Positions 1-8,534 of a stretch of DNA of 64,000 nt are shown here, one piece after another. Location: NCBI RefSeq assembly GCF_002943525.1, contig NZ_CP025394.1, forward strand, positions 4,712,001-4,776,000. Direction: 5' to 3'. The notes under the pieces are model-generated. The model saw only the letters and a list, made by a program, of their open reading frames with translations, did no database searches and was not told the DNA's origin. Each line of letters begins with the position of its first letter. Within the stretch, counting starts at the first letter, position 1. The translations under genes were made by a program, and so were the position numbers. Source of the DNA: Kitasatospora sp. MMS16-BH015 (lineage in GTDB: Bacteria; Actinomycetota; Actinomycetes; Streptomycetales; Streptomycetaceae).

Positions 1-89
1 AGGACGAGACCCACCCCGTGCCGCTCGGCGGCTGCGGCGAGGTGGTCAAGGCCGAAGGCGAGGGCCTCCAGCATCACCACGGTCGGCAT
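1..89 (-). CDS. Partial N-terminus, probable ATP-grasp protein
   Basis: Only the first 29 codons are inside the window, starting ATG at 89 and running off the left edge. The peptide begins MPTVVMLEALAFGLDHLAAA and continues with an alternating hydrophobic pattern like the N-terminal beta-strand and helix of ATP-grasp ligases. A GGAGGG ribosome site precedes the start. The stop of the upstream PLP-enzyme gene is one base away, so the two are translationally coupled. The family call rests on this short peptide and on another ATP-grasp gene nearby, and is tentative. Confidence 0.4.
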   Translation of the reverse strand, partial: MPTVVMLEALAFGLDHLAAAAERHGVGLV

Positions 90-90
90 C

Positions 91-1173
91 TCAACCCTCC
101 CCGCCCGGACAGGGGAAGCCGGCCCGGTGCTGCTGCCAGTCGGTCACGCACCAGGGCAGCCCGAGCTCTCCGGGCGTGGTGACCCGGCGCGGGTACTGCT
201 GCTCGTCGCGCTCGACCACCGGGGCGGGGCCGGCGAACACCTCGTTCAGGTACCGGTGCCCGGTGTCGGGGGCGATGAAGACCACGGGGTGCTCCGTCGA
301 CTGCGCCCGGCGCTGCGCGTGCCACCGGGCGACCACGTAGGCCGCGCCGCTGGAGAGGCCCGCGAAGACGCAGTGCTCGCGGAGCAGCTCGATGCAGCCG
401 GAGCGGGCGTAGGTGAAGTCCATCCAGTGGATCTCGCGGTAGGCCTCGTAGGCGATGTTGCCGAACGGGATGCCGCTGCCGATCCCGGCGATCAGGAACT
501 CCGGGTCCTCGACGGCCTGGCTGGCGAAGGAGACGGAGCCGAAGGGCTGCACGCCGATCAGCTCGGTCTGCACCCCGAGCTCGGTCAGGCCGCGGTGCAG
601 GCCGCCGGTGGAGGCGCCGGTGCCGACCCCGCCGACCAGGGTGAGCCGCTCGGTGCCGAGCCCCTCGGCGAGTTGGCGGGCCACCGGGGCGTAGCCGTCG
701 TAGTGGCCCTGGTCGTGGTACTGGCGCATCCAGTGTGCCCGGGGGTGATTCTTGACGAACTCCACCGCCAGCTCGACCCGGCCGGCCTGGTCGAGCTTGG
801 CGTCCGGCGAGGAGCCGGGCTGGTCGACCACGGCGCCGAGCAGCTCCAACTGGGTCTTGAGAGTGGCGTCCACGGCCGGTGAGGCGATGATCCGGCACTC
901 GAAGCCGTACCGCTTGCAGGCCAGCGCGAGCCCGTAGGCGTAGACCCCGCTGGAGCTGTCCACCAAGGTGTCGCCGGGGCGGATCACGCCCTCGGCCATC
1001 AGGCGCCGCACCGCCGCGAGGGCGGAGGTCACCTTCATCGATTCGAATCTGACGACGTACAGTCCGGCCTCCAGCCGGACGATGTCCGGCACGGCCAGCG
1101 CGTCTGCGATGTGGCTGAACAACAGGCCCCCTCGTGTTGCGTCCGGGCCCGTGAACGCACTTGTGGTGCACAC
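91..1173 (-). CDS. Cysteine-synthase-like fold-type II PLP enzyme
   Basis: The predicted 360-residue protein resembles O-acetylserine sulfhydrylase and related beta-replacement enzymes. Visible motifs are RFESMKVTSAL, whose lysine is the expected PLP-binding residue, the SSGVYAYGLALA substrate loop (TSGNT in CysK), and GGVGTGASTGG, matching the phosphate-binding glycine loop. The lysine and asparagine loops both depart from housekeeping CysK, so a secondary-metabolism substrate is likely, for example an aminated or sulfur-containing serine derivative. I chose GTG at 1173 because GGGGGA lies 8 bases upstream; GTG at 1203 is also in frame. The gene is coupled to the ATP-grasp gene at the window edge and diverges from a second ATP-grasp gene at 1315. 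Family call fairly sure, substrate unknown. Confidence 0.75.
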   Translation of the reverse strand: MCTTSAFTGPDATRGGLLFSHIADALAVPDIVRLEAGLYVVRFESMKVTSALAAVRRLMAEGVIRPGDTLVDSSSGVYAYGLALACKRYGFECRIIASPAVDATLKTQLELLGAVVDQPGSSPDAKLDQAGRVELAVEFVKNHPRAHWMRQYHDQGHYDGYAPVARQLAEGLGTERLTLVGGVGTGASTGGLHRGLTELGVQTELIGVQPFGSVSFASQAVEDPEFLIAGIGSGIPFGNIAYEAYREIHWMDFTYARSGCIELLREHCVFAGLSSGAAYVVARWHAQRRAQSTEHPVVFIAPDTGHRYLNEVFAGPAPVVERDEQQYPRRVTTPGELGLPWCVTDWQQHRAGFPCPGGEG

Positions 1174-1267
1174 GAACCCAGTCCCCCGACAGGCACCTGA
1201 CACAACCTCATCGTGCTCGTACGGGCAACACTCGTATCGCGCACTACGTCAGGTAGCGTCGAGCTGC

Positions 1268-1286
1268 GACCGTCCGAGTGACGGTC
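1268..1286. promoter_or_regulatory. Inverted repeat in divergent promoter region
   Basis: GACCGTC and GACGGTC form a perfect 7-bp inverted repeat with a 5-base centre. It lies between the divergent PLP-enzyme and ATP-grasp genes, 28 bases before the latter's start. This is a plausible operator, but no regulator gene is visible nearby. Confidence 0.3.
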
Positions 1287-1314
1287 CGTCAGAATTTCTA
1301 CAGGGGGGGGCTCG

Positions 1315-2544
1315 GTGAATCCGGAAATCGGCTCGCGGCGCGATGTGTTGATTTTCTCCAAGCGGCTGGCCGGCGGGGTCCGGAAGGTGGCGCAGATCCT
1401 GGAGGGGCTCGGCCGCCAGCCCGTCCTGGTCTCGGCGCTGGCGGAGGACCTGAACCGGGATTCCTGCGCCGCGCACCTGGTGGTCGACTGGGAGCGGGAC
1501 GGCCCGGAGGCGCTCGTGGCGGCGGCCGAGGCGGCCGGGGTGGTGCCGACGGCGGTGGTCAACTTCGTCGAGCCGCTGATCAGTTGGCAGCTGGCGGTGG
1601 CCCGGCACTACGGGCTGCCCGGCGGGGAGCCGGGCCGGGAGGCCCTGCTCAGCAAGGCCCGGGTGCGCGAGGAGCTGCGCCGGATCGGGCGCTCGGAGCT
1701 GGAGTTCCATGCCGGCCCGGCCGCCGGCATCGCGGTGGAGGCGGTGGCCCGGTACCCGGTCATCGTCAAGCCCTCGCGGGATTCCGGTGGCTCCCGGCTG
1801 GTCCGGCGGGCGGATGACGCGGCGGCGCTGGCCGCGCACCTGAAGGAGATCGAGGCGGTGGTCGGCCCGGACTTCGAGCTGATCGTGGAGGGCTACCTGG
1901 ACGGCCGGGAGTTCTCGGTGGACGGGCCGCTGGTGGCGGGCGAGTTCCACGGCCTGTTCGTGGTGGAGAAGACCGAGCACGACGAGGAGCGCCACCACGA
2001 CGCCGGCCTCAACGTCTCCCCGCCGACCTCCCCGCACGTGGCCCGGGGCGCGGCCGAACTCACTGCCGAGATAACCGAGTTGTGCCACCACCTGGGCCTG
2101 TCGCAGGGCTGGCTGCACGTGGAGGGCCGGGCCTTCGCCGACGGCAGCGCCGAGCTGGTGGAGATCAACCCCCGCCCCGGCGGCGGCCTCTACCGCAGCG
2201 CGACCATGCGCACCTGCGGGGTCGACCCGATCGAGCTCTCGGTGCTGGCCGCGCTCGGCGAGCTCGGCCCGGCGACGGCCCGGGGCTACCGCCGCAGCGA
2301 GGAGCTGCTGGCGCTCTACCCGGTGGACGCCGATCGGCCCGGCACCCTGACCGCGGCCACCCCGGTCGAGGAGATGCTGCGGATCCCGGGCGTGGTCGAC
2401 GCGTACCGGACCATGGGGTATCGGGTGGAATCCTTCGACCAGGAGAACATCTTCGCCGAGTTCCTGCTCACGGCGGCGAGCCCGGCCGCGCTGGCCGAGG
2501 TGGCCGAACGGGTCCGGGCGGCCTTCCGCTACACCTTCGAGTAG
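1315..2544 (+). CDS. ATP-grasp carboxylate-amine ligase
   Basis: The 409-residue protein has an ATP-grasp domain at about residues 100-310. IVKPSRDSGGSRLV is the ATP-binding lysine/glycine loop, LIVEGYLDGREFSVDG follows, and VEINPRPGGG carries the metal-binding glutamate, asparagine and arginine. A D-Ala-D-Ala-ligase-like N-terminal domain and a C-terminal lid fit the ATP-dependent L-amino-acid/carboxylate ligases, which form an amide through an acyl phosphate. The GTG start follows a G-rich stretch. The gene diverges from the PLP-enzyme/ATP-grasp pair, suggesting these make or attach an amino-acid-like unit. It is convergent with the KAS III-like gene at 2568. Substrates cannot be read from sequence. 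Confidence 0.75.
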   Translation: MNPEIGSRRDVLIFSKRLAGGVRKVAQILEGLGRQPVLVSALAEDLNRDSCAAHLVVDWERDGPEALVAAAEAAGVVPTAVVNFVEPLISWQLAVARHYGLPGGEPGREALLSKARVREELRRIGRSELEFHAGPAAGIAVEAVARYPVIVKPSRDSGGSRLVRRADDAAALAAHLKEIEAVVGPDFELIVEGYLDGREFSVDGPLVAGEFHGLFVVEKTEHDEERHHDAGLNVSPPTSPHVARGAAELTAEITELCHHLGLSQGWLHVEGRAFADGSAELVEINPRPGGGLYRSATMRTCGVDPIELSVLAALGELGPATARGYRRSEELLALYPVDADRPGTLTAATPVEEMLRIPGVVDAYRTMGYRVESFDQENIFAEFLLTAASPAALAEVAERVRAAFRYTFE

Positions 2545-2567
2545 CCACGCCTTCGGAAGGGCCGGGG

Positions 2568-3596
2568 TCAGGGCGCCCAGGTGGTGACCCGGGCCACGGC
2601 GGCCGTCCAGCTGAAGCCCATCGAGGCGCCCAGCAGCAGGATCAGGTCGCCCTGGCGGGCCCGGCCGCTCTCCACCAGCTGGTGCAGGCCCAGCAGTTGG
2701 TCGGCCCCGCCGACGTGGCCCACGTCCAGGCCCCAGTCGTGCATGGTGCGGCCGGCCTCGATGCCGAGCGGCTTGTGGAACTGGCCCTCGGCGAACGGGG
2801 TGCCGAAGTTCGCGTGCACCAGGAAGGCCACCTCGCCGAGGGTGGCCTCCGCGTCCCGCAGGGCCTGGCCGACGGTGGCGTGCATCTGGGCGGCCAGCCG
2901 GCCGAAGACGGCCGCCGGGTTCGGCTCCTTGGCGAACCAGGCGGCCTTGCGGCCGCGGATGTCCACCGGCCCGGGCCGCTCGTACGGGGTGTCCGTCCAG
3001 CCGTCGTAGCCCCGGCAGACCGGCTCCAGCTCGGGGGAGGCGGCCGAGGCGCTGGCCAGCAGCTGGAGCGGGCCGCCGTAGCGGGAGAGCACCAGGGCCG
3101 CCGCGCCGTCCCCGAAGACGCCGTTGTCGTCGGAGCGCCAGCGGTCGAAGCGCGGCAGCCGGAAGGCGTCCGCGCAGGTCAGCAGGACGGCCCGGTCGGC
3201 CGGGTGGGAGGCCAGGTGCGAGGCGGCCAGCTCCAGGCCGGCCAGGCCGCCGTTGGCACCCGGGGAGATGTCCAGGGCCAGCGCGTTGCCGCCCAGCACC
3301 TCGCGCTGGACGTAGTGGGCCGGGGTCCACATGTCCTGGCCCTGGTGGAACATCGAGGCGTGCAGGACCAGTCCGAAGTCGGGCGTCTTGTGCCCGCTGC
3401 GCCGGACGGCTCTGGAGGCCGCGGCCACCGCCATGTCGACGGCGGGCAGCCCGGGCGGGGCGGCCGTCACCGAGCGGATCTGGTAGCTCTCGAAGTCCTT
3501 CCGGTCATAGGCGCCGGCCTCGGCCGCCTCGGCGGCGCTCACCGTCGGCGGCAGGTAGGCACCCAGGCCGGCTATGTAGAGGTTGTCCCATCTCAT
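2568..3596 (-). CDS. KAS III-like protein lacking the catalytic cysteine
   Basis: The 342-residue protein has the thiolase-fold layout of 3-oxoacyl-ACP synthase III, including LDISPGANGGLAGLELA at the nucleophile elbow, FGDGAAALVLS, and a C-terminal LLLGASMGFSW glycine loop. At the cysteine position (FabH AACAG) there is alanine, A114, in SPGANGG. The His and Asn regions read FLVHANFG and DVGHVGGAD, so the Asn of the triad is also replaced. Decarboxylative condensation by the normal mechanism is therefore unlikely; an acyltransferase or accessory role is possible. ATG at 3596 has GAGGAG 6 bases upstream. It lies downstream of the MFS gene, separated by a hairpin. Confidence 0.75.
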   Translation of the reverse strand: MRWDNLYIAGLGAYLPPTVSAAEAAEAGAYDRKDFESYQIRSVTAAPPGLPAVDMAVAAASRAVRRSGHKTPDFGLVLHASMFHQGQDMWTPAHYVQREVLGGNALALDISPGANGGLAGLELAASHLASHPADRAVLLTCADAFRLPRFDRWRSDDNGVFGDGAAALVLSRYGGPLQLLASASAASPELEPVCRGYDGWTDTPYERPGPVDIRGRKAAWFAKEPNPAAVFGRLAAQMHATVGQALRDAEATLGEVAFLVHANFGTPFAEGQFHKPLGIEAGRTMHDWGLDVGHVGGADQLLGLHQLVESGRARQGDLILLLGASMGFSWTAAVARVTTWAP

Positions 3597-3632
3597 GGTG
3601 CTCCTCGGGGAGTTGGTATGTGGGAACGCGAC

Positions 3633-3676
3633 AGGCCGCCGGTTCCGCCAGGGGGATGGGCGGGAACCGGCGGCCT
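3633..3676 (-). terminator. Hairpin terminator after MFS gene
   Basis: A perfect 14-bp stem (AGGCCGCCGGTTCC with its complement) and a 16-base loop sit between the MFS gene and the KAS III-like gene. Both genes are on the minus strand. It probably ends or attenuates the MFS transcript. Confidence 0.65.
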
Positions 3677-3715
3677 GGGTGAGCGGCCCGGTGGGGCCGT
3701 CGGTGGCCGGGGCCG

Positions 3716-5227
3716 TCAGTGGCCGGGGGCCTTGGCGGCCTCCGGGTCGGGCTTGCCGAGACCACGGAAGCCGACCAGGCCGTTGACGATGCTCAGGCCG
3801 AGCATCACCAGCAGGGCGGTGGCCGCGATCGAGATGCCGCTCACCAGCGAGGCGTTGGCGCTGTGGCCGGAGGCCAGCTGGTGGGTGACGCGGTTGTTGA
3901 AGACGGTGACGGCGATCGCCAGACCGAAGGCGGCGCCGAGCTGGGTGGAGGCGTTGAGCAGGGCGGAGGTGGTGCCCGCGTCCTCCTCGGTGGCCTGCGA
4001 GGTGCCGACCACCGGGGTGGCGATCAGGCAGAGCACCAGACCGACCCCGAAGAGCGCGGAGAGCGGGAGCATGAAGCCCCAGAAGCTGCTGTGCTGCGGG
4101 ATGGCGATCGCCACCGCCAGGGTGCCGCCCAGCACCAGGGTGCCGAGCAGGTACATCGGACGGGCGCCGATCTTGGTGATGAGCTGCGAGGCGATCGGCG
4201 CGCAGATCATCAGGCCGAGGCTGGTCGGGATCCAGGCCAGACCGGTCTGGAGGGTGGAGTAGCCGAGCACGTTCTGCAGGTAGAGCGGGATCAGGAAGAA
4301 CAGCGGCATCATCAGGCCGGCGGTGAGGAACTCGCCGAGCGCCCCGGAGACCACGGCCCGGCTGCGGAACAGCCGGAGCGGGACGAGCGGCGCCTTGCTC
4401 TTGCTCTCGACCACCACGAAGGCGATCAGGAGCGCGACGGCGGCGGCGAAGCAACCGATCGTGGTCGCCGAGCCCCAGCCGTGCTGGTCGGTGGTGACGA
4501 TGCCGTAGACCAGCAGCAGCACGCCGGCGGTGGCCGTGAAGGCACCGATCAGGTCGACCGGCGGACGCGGGCCGCTGCGGACGGAGCGGGTGACCAGGGC
4601 CACCGCGCCGAGACCGACCACCAGGCCGATCGGCACGTTGATCCAGAAGGCCCACCGCCAGTCGGCGTTGGCGATCGCGCCACCGATGATGGTGCCGACG
4701 CTGGCGCCGATGCCGATCACCGCACCCCAGATGCCGAACGCCTTGCTGCGCTCACCGGGGTCGGGGAAGGAGGTGACGAGGATGGAGAGCGAGGCGGGCG
4801 AGAGCGCGGCGGCGGCGATGCCCTGCGCGGCCCGGGAGGCCAGCAACTGGCCCTCGCTGTGGGCGAACCCGGCGGTGAAGGAGGCGATGGTGAACACGGC
4901 CAGACCACCGATGAACATCGCCTTGCGGCCCAGCACGTCGGAGAGCCGGCCGCCGAGCAGCAGCAGACCGCCGAAGAGCAGGACGTAGATGTTCATGACC
5001 CACTGGAGGCCGGTGGTGGACAGGCCGATCGACTCCTTGAGCCGCGGGCCCATCACGTTCACGACCGAGGAGTCGATGGCGATGATGAACTGCGCGAGGG
5101 AGACGACGATCAGCACCCACCACCGCTTGGGGTTCGCTTCCACAGCGGCGGCTCCTGGCGCCTGGTTGGCGGAGGCCCCGGAACCAGGGCCTGAGGCACG
5201 CGCTGCCTCGGCGGACTCGGTCTTCAT
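3716..5227 (-). CDS. MFS exporter, DHA2 (EmrB/QacA) family
   Basis: The 503-residue integral membrane protein has the pattern of 14 transmembrane helices. It starts after a 30-residue alanine-rich cytoplasmic tail with VLIVVSLAQFIIAIDSSVVNV, the DHA2 helix-1 motif. The loop 2-3 signature is GGRLSDVLGRKAMF and motif C is WGAVIGIGASVGTIIGG. Family members expel drugs or secondary metabolites by proton antiport. Divergent transcription from the flavoprotein operon suggests export of, and self-resistance to, the cluster product. ATG at 5227 is preceded by AGGAGCAGCC. No TetR or MarR gene, the usual partner, is present in the window. Confidence 0.9.
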   Translation of the reverse strand: MKTESAEAARASGPGSGASANQAPGAAAVEANPKRWWVLIVVSLAQFIIAIDSSVVNVMGPRLKESIGLSTTGLQWVMNIYVLLFGGLLLLGGRLSDVLGRKAMFIGGLAVFTIASFTAGFAHSEGQLLASRAAQGIAAAALSPASLSILVTSFPDPGERSKAFGIWGAVIGIGASVGTIIGGAIANADWRWAFWINVPIGLVVGLGAVALVTRSVRSGPRPPVDLIGAFTATAGVLLLVYGIVTTDQHGWGSATTIGCFAAAVALLIAFVVVESKSKAPLVPLRLFRSRAVVSGALGEFLTAGLMMPLFFLIPLYLQNVLGYSTLQTGLAWIPTSLGLMICAPIASQLITKIGARPMYLLGTLVLGGTLAVAIAIPQHSSFWGFMLPLSALFGVGLVLCLIATPVVGTSQATEEDAGTTSALLNASTQLGAAFGLAIAVTVFNNRVTHQLASGHSANASLVSGISIAATALLVMLGLSIVNGLVGFRGLGKPDPEAAKAPGH

Positions 5228-5312
5228 GGTGGCTGCTCCTTAGACGGATGACTGCGGGACTGTCGCCTGGGTCACGCTAGGGAAGGGGGCTGAAGGGCCA
5301 CTAAAGCGTTGA

Positions 5313-5341
5313 GTTGACCAGCTGTTGACCATACGTATGCG
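5313..5341 (+). promoter_or_regulatory. Candidate promoter with palindromic operator
   Basis: TTGACC at 5314 and TATGCG at 5336 are separated by 16 bases and would read towards the flavoprotein gene. GTTGACCA is directly repeated at the left, and CATACGTATG, a perfect 10-bp palindrome at 5330-5339, overlaps the -10. This looks like a regulated divergent promoter between the exporter and tailoring operons. Confidence 0.4.
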
Positions 5342-5436
5342 GAGCTCCCCGGCCGGCCCGGGGCGTGCAACCCGGGCTTTAGCGCCCCCGCCGAGGCTTG
5401 CCCCCGACTCTGTGGGACTCCAGGAGAGGGAAGGCG

Positions 5437-6729
5437 ATGACAGCTGCACTGAACACCCAGGTGTGTGTGGTGGGAGGCGGCCCGGCGGGACTCGCCCTCG
5501 CGCTCGAACTCGCCCGGTACTCCCGCGAGGTGGTCGTCGTCGAGCAGAGCGGGCACTTCAACCGCTCGTTCCGCGGCGAGTCCATCTCGCCCGACTCGGT
5601 CTGGATGCTGGAGAAGCTCGGCATCCTCGACCAGGTCAGAGACAGCACGCTGCGCACCGAGCGGATGGTCATCACCGACGGCGGCAAGGACGTGCTCTCC
5701 GCCGACTTCGCCGACTTCGACGAGCCCAGCCGCTACCCGATGGAGCTGCCCCAGCCGGTGCTCCTGGAGGCGCTGGCCGCCGAGGCCGCCCACCACCCCG
5801 GCTTCGCGCTGCTGCGCCGCACCACCGCCACCGGCCTGATCCACGACGGGGACAGGGTGGCCGGCGTCAGCTGCACCGGCCCGGACGGGCCGCTGGAGAT
5901 CCGGGCCAAGCTGGTGGTCGCCGCCGACGGCCGGTTCAGCAAGATCCGCGAGATGGCCGGGATGCGCTACGACAAGATCCCGCTGGAGCGGGACTTCGTC
6001 TGGTTCAAGGTACCGATCCCGGAGAGCTGGGACGGCCACACCCTGCGGGTGCGCATCCTCGGCGACCGGCACGGCCTGTTCATCCCGACCGTGCCCGACC
6101 TGATCCGGATCGGCTTCAACATCCCCAAGGGCGGCCTGCGCGAGCTGCGCAAGGAGGGCATCGGCGCCCTGCACGAGCGGATCGACGAGCTGGCCCCCGA
6201 GCTCTCCCAGGGCGTCCGGGAGCACGTCAAGGGCTGGTCCGACACCTCGATGCTGGACATCTTCACCGCCGTCGTCCCCGAGTGGTCCGTCCCCGGCCTG
6301 GTGCTGATCGGCGACGCCGCGCACACCCTCACCCCGGTGCTCGGCCAGGGCGTCAACCAGGCCATGGTGGACGCGATCACGCTCGCCCCGCTGGTCTCCC
6401 GCGCGCTGCTGGCCGCCGACCCGTACCGGGCCCTGGACGAGGCAGGCCGCACCTTCCAGGCCGCCCGCGAGGAGGCCGTCTCCACCGCCCGGCGGCTCCA
6501 GATGCGCCAGGAGCGCGCCTTCGCGCTCTCCCACCCGCTGGCGGTCGCGCTGCGCCGCGCGGTCTACCGGGTGGTCTCGGTCAGCCCCGGCCTCAAGCGC
6601 TCGATCGTCGGCGGCGTCTACTACCAGCTCCAGGACCAGGTGCGGCGCAGCGGCAAGCCGCTGGAGCTCGCCCCGGCCACCCGCCCGGCCGCCCCCGCGC
6701 CCGCGCCGGTGACCGACAACGCCCGCTGA
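5437..6729 (+). CDS. FAD-dependent monooxygenase (PHBH fold)
   Basis: The 430-residue flavoprotein has the dinucleotide-binding GGGPAG at residues 13-18 and a glutamate ending the second strand in VVVVEQSG. The conserved GDAAHTLTPVLGQGVNQAM near residue 290 contacts FAD ribityl and phosphate. These define the class A flavoprotein hydroxylase/oxidoreductase fold, which also includes geranylgeranyl reductases and halogenases; the halogenase WxWxIP motif is absent. ATG at 5437 is used because AGGAGAGGGAAGG lies just upstream. It is the first gene of an operon with the P450, SRPBCC and YrdB-like genes, suggesting oxidative tailoring of the cluster product. The reaction is unknown. Confidence 0.8.
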   Translation: MTAALNTQVCVVGGGPAGLALALELARYSREVVVVEQSGHFNRSFRGESISPDSVWMLEKLGILDQVRDSTLRTERMVITDGGKDVLSADFADFDEPSRYPMELPQPVLLEALAAEAAHHPGFALLRRTTATGLIHDGDRVAGVSCTGPDGPLEIRAKLVVAADGRFSKIREMAGMRYDKIPLERDFVWFKVPIPESWDGHTLRVRILGDRHGLFIPTVPDLIRIGFNIPKGGLRELRKEGIGALHERIDELAPELSQGVREHVKGWSDTSMLDIFTAVVPEWSVPGLVLIGDAAHTLTPVLGQGVNQAMVDAITLAPLVSRALLAADPYRALDEAGRTFQAAREEAVSTARRLQMRQERAFALSHPLAVALRRAVYRVVSVSPGLKRSIVGGVYYQLQDQVRRSGKPLELAPATRPAAPAPAPVTDNAR

Positions 6730-6780
6730 CCAAGGGCGACTTGACGTCTTCCCCGACCGCCGCCACGAACGGAGAGCCCG

Positions 6781-7980
6781 ATGACCGAAGCCGAGCCGCA
6801 GGACTTCCCCTTCGAACGGACCTCGGCCCTGCACCCCTGCCCGCACTACGCCCGGCTCCGCGAGGAATCCGCCCTGGCCGCGATCCGGATGCCCAGCGGC
6901 GACACCGGGCAGCTGGTGACGCGGTACGAGGACGTGCGCTCCGTCCTCTCCGACGACCGGTTCAGCCGGGCCGCCACCATGGAGGACGGCGCCCCGCGCT
7001 ACGGCCCGGCCCCGCAGAAGTTCAAGACCCTGCTCAACATGGACGACCCGGAGCACAGCAGAGTGCGCCGCCTGGTCTCCCGCGAGTTCACCGCCCGCCG
7101 GGTGGCCGGGCTCAGACCGCGGATCCAGGAGTTCACCGACCGGCTGCTGGACGAGATGGCCGCCGTGGAGGCCCGCGAGGTCGACCTGGTGAAGGCGCTG
7201 GCCTTCCCGCTGCCGGTGCTGATGATCTGCGAGCTGCTGGGCGTCCCGTTCGAGGACCGGGAGCAGTTCGCCGCCTGGTCCGACTCCTTCATGTCGATCA
7301 CCGCCGTCTCGGTGGAGGAGATCCTCGCCGCCCAGCGCGCGCTCTACGTCTACCTGGCGGGCCTGATCAAGGCCAAGCGGGAGAACCCCGGCCAGGACCT
7401 GCTCTCCGCCCTCACCCAGATCTCCGACTCCGACGAAGGCCGGCTCAGCGAGGAGGAGCTCACCTTCCTCGGCATCAGCCTGCTGCTGGCCGGCCACGAG
7501 ACCACCGCCAACTCGATCGCCAACGGCGTGACCGCCCTGCTCAGCCACCCCGACCAGCTGGAGATCCTGCGCAAGGAGCCCGAGCTGATGCCCGGGGCGG
7601 TGGAGGAGCTGCTCCGGCTCTTCCCGCCCGGGGACGAGACCCTGCTGCGGATCGCCCTGGAGGACGTGGAGATCGACGGCCAGGTGGTGCCCGCCGGGCA
7701 CGCCGTGCTCCCCTCGCTCGGCTCGGCCAACCGCGACGAGCGGCACTTCGAGCAGGCCGAGGTCTTCGACGTGCGCCGCCAGCAGGTCGACCACATGACC
7801 TTCGGCCAGGGCGCCCACTACTGCCTCGGCTCGGGCCTGGCCCGCGCCGAACTCCAGATCGTCATCGAGACCCTGATCCGGCGCTTCCCGACCCTGCGGC
7901 TCGCCGTGCCGCTCGCGGAAGTGCCCCGCCACACCGGCCGCCTCGTGCACGGTGTCAGCAGGCTCCCGGTGGCGTGGTGA
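6781..7980 (+). CDS. Cytochrome P450 monooxygenase
   Basis: A 399-residue bacterial class I P450. The I-helix oxygen-binding motif is LLLAGHETTANS, the K-helix ExxR is in EELLRLF, and the heme loop FGQGAHYCLG carries the cysteine ligand at about residue 348. Length and motifs fit soluble actinobacterial CYP105/CYP107-like enzymes, which need external ferredoxin; none is encoded here. The start is 51 bases after the flavoprotein stop, and the stop overlaps the next gene by 4 bases. It likely hydroxylates or epoxidises the cluster metabolite. Confidence 0.93.
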   Translation: MTEAEPQDFPFERTSALHPCPHYARLREESALAAIRMPSGDTGQLVTRYEDVRSVLSDDRFSRAATMEDGAPRYGPAPQKFKTLLNMDDPEHSRVRRLVSREFTARRVAGLRPRIQEFTDRLLDEMAAVEAREVDLVKALAFPLPVLMICELLGVPFEDREQFAAWSDSFMSITAVSVEEILAAQRALYVYLAGLIKAKRENPGQDLLSALTQISDSDEGRLSEEELTFLGISLLLAGHETTANSIANGVTALLSHPDQLEILRKEPELMPGAVEELLRLFPPGDETLLRIALEDVEIDGQVVPAGHAVLPSLGSANRDERHFEQAEVFDVRRQQVDHMTFGQGAHYCLGSGLARAELQIVIETLIRRFPTLRLAVPLAEVPRHTGRLVHGVSRLPVAW

Positions 7981-8534
7981 ACGGCCGCCTCCCGGCGCTG
8001 TTCCGGGTCGGGCCCTCGCTGGCCACGCTGGACCGGGATTACGCCCGGGCCGGCCGTGTCGACAGCGCGGCACCCGTCCAGGCGCGGCACCAGGTCGCCG
8101 TCGCCGCGCCACCGGGTCAGGTCTTCGCCCTGATCACGGACGTGGCCGGCTGGCCGCGGTGGTTCCCGGCGGTGGAGGGCGTCGAGCTCTCCCCGGGTCC
8201 GCTGCGGCCCGGCTCCGAGTTCCGCTGGCGCAACGGCAAGAACCGCATCCGCTCGACCGTCGCCACCCTCATACCCGGGCAGGAGATCAGCTGGACCGGC
8301 GTCTGCTCCGGCGCCCGCGCCGTCCGGCGGCACCTGCTGACTGAGACCGCCGACGGCGGCACCCTGCTGACCGTCGAAGAGTCCATGTCGGGTCTCCTGC
8401 TCACCCTGTTCTACGACAGCGACAGACTCCAACGGGCAACCGGCGCATGGCTGGAGGCCCTCCAGGCCATTGCGGAAAGAGGTTGGCGAGATGGGTTTCA
8501 GCCCGGTCAGTCTGGGAGTTCGGTTCCTGCTTGA
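7977..8534 (+). CDS. SRPBCC (START-like) polyketide cyclase/lipid-binding protein
   Basis: The 185-residue protein shows a START/Bet v1-like pattern from about residue 38: HQVAVAAPPGQVFALITDVA, then GWPRWFPAVEGVEL, and a C-terminal helix LLLTLFYDSDRLQRA. These proteins bind hydrophobic ligands; some cyclise or dehydrate polyketides. GTG at 7977 overlaps the P450 stop, so translation is coupled. The last 44 bases overlap the start of the YrdB-like gene. Its operon suggests it handles the hydrophobic product, but no catalytic residues can be named. Confidence 0.7.
   Translation: MNGRLPALFRVGPSLATLDRDYARAGRVDSAAPVQARHQVAVAAPPGQVFALITDVAGWPRWFPAVEGVELSPGPLRPGSEFRWRNGKNRIRSTVATLIPGQEISWTGVCSGARAVRRHLLTETADGGTLLTVEESMSGLLLTLFYDSDRLQRATGAWLEALQAIAERGWRDGFQPGQSGSSVPA

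Noticed and set aside
5437..6729. Flavin-dependent halogenase
   Set aside because: The FAD motifs fit the fold, but the halogenase WxWxIP signature is missing; called a monooxygenase-type flavoprotein instead.
5272..8112. A 946-codon minus-strand open frame opposite the flavoprotein and P450 genes
   Set aside because: It is the antisense mirror of well-supported genes. The peptide is repetitive Arg/Gly/Ala/Leu-rich with no domain, a usual artefact of high G+C.
5437..8534. Diels-Alderase set as in spirotetronate clusters
   Set aside because: A PHBH-fold flavoprotein and a small ligand-binding protein are present, but there is no long polyketide chain and no clear homology to the known cyclases can be read, so this was not claimed.
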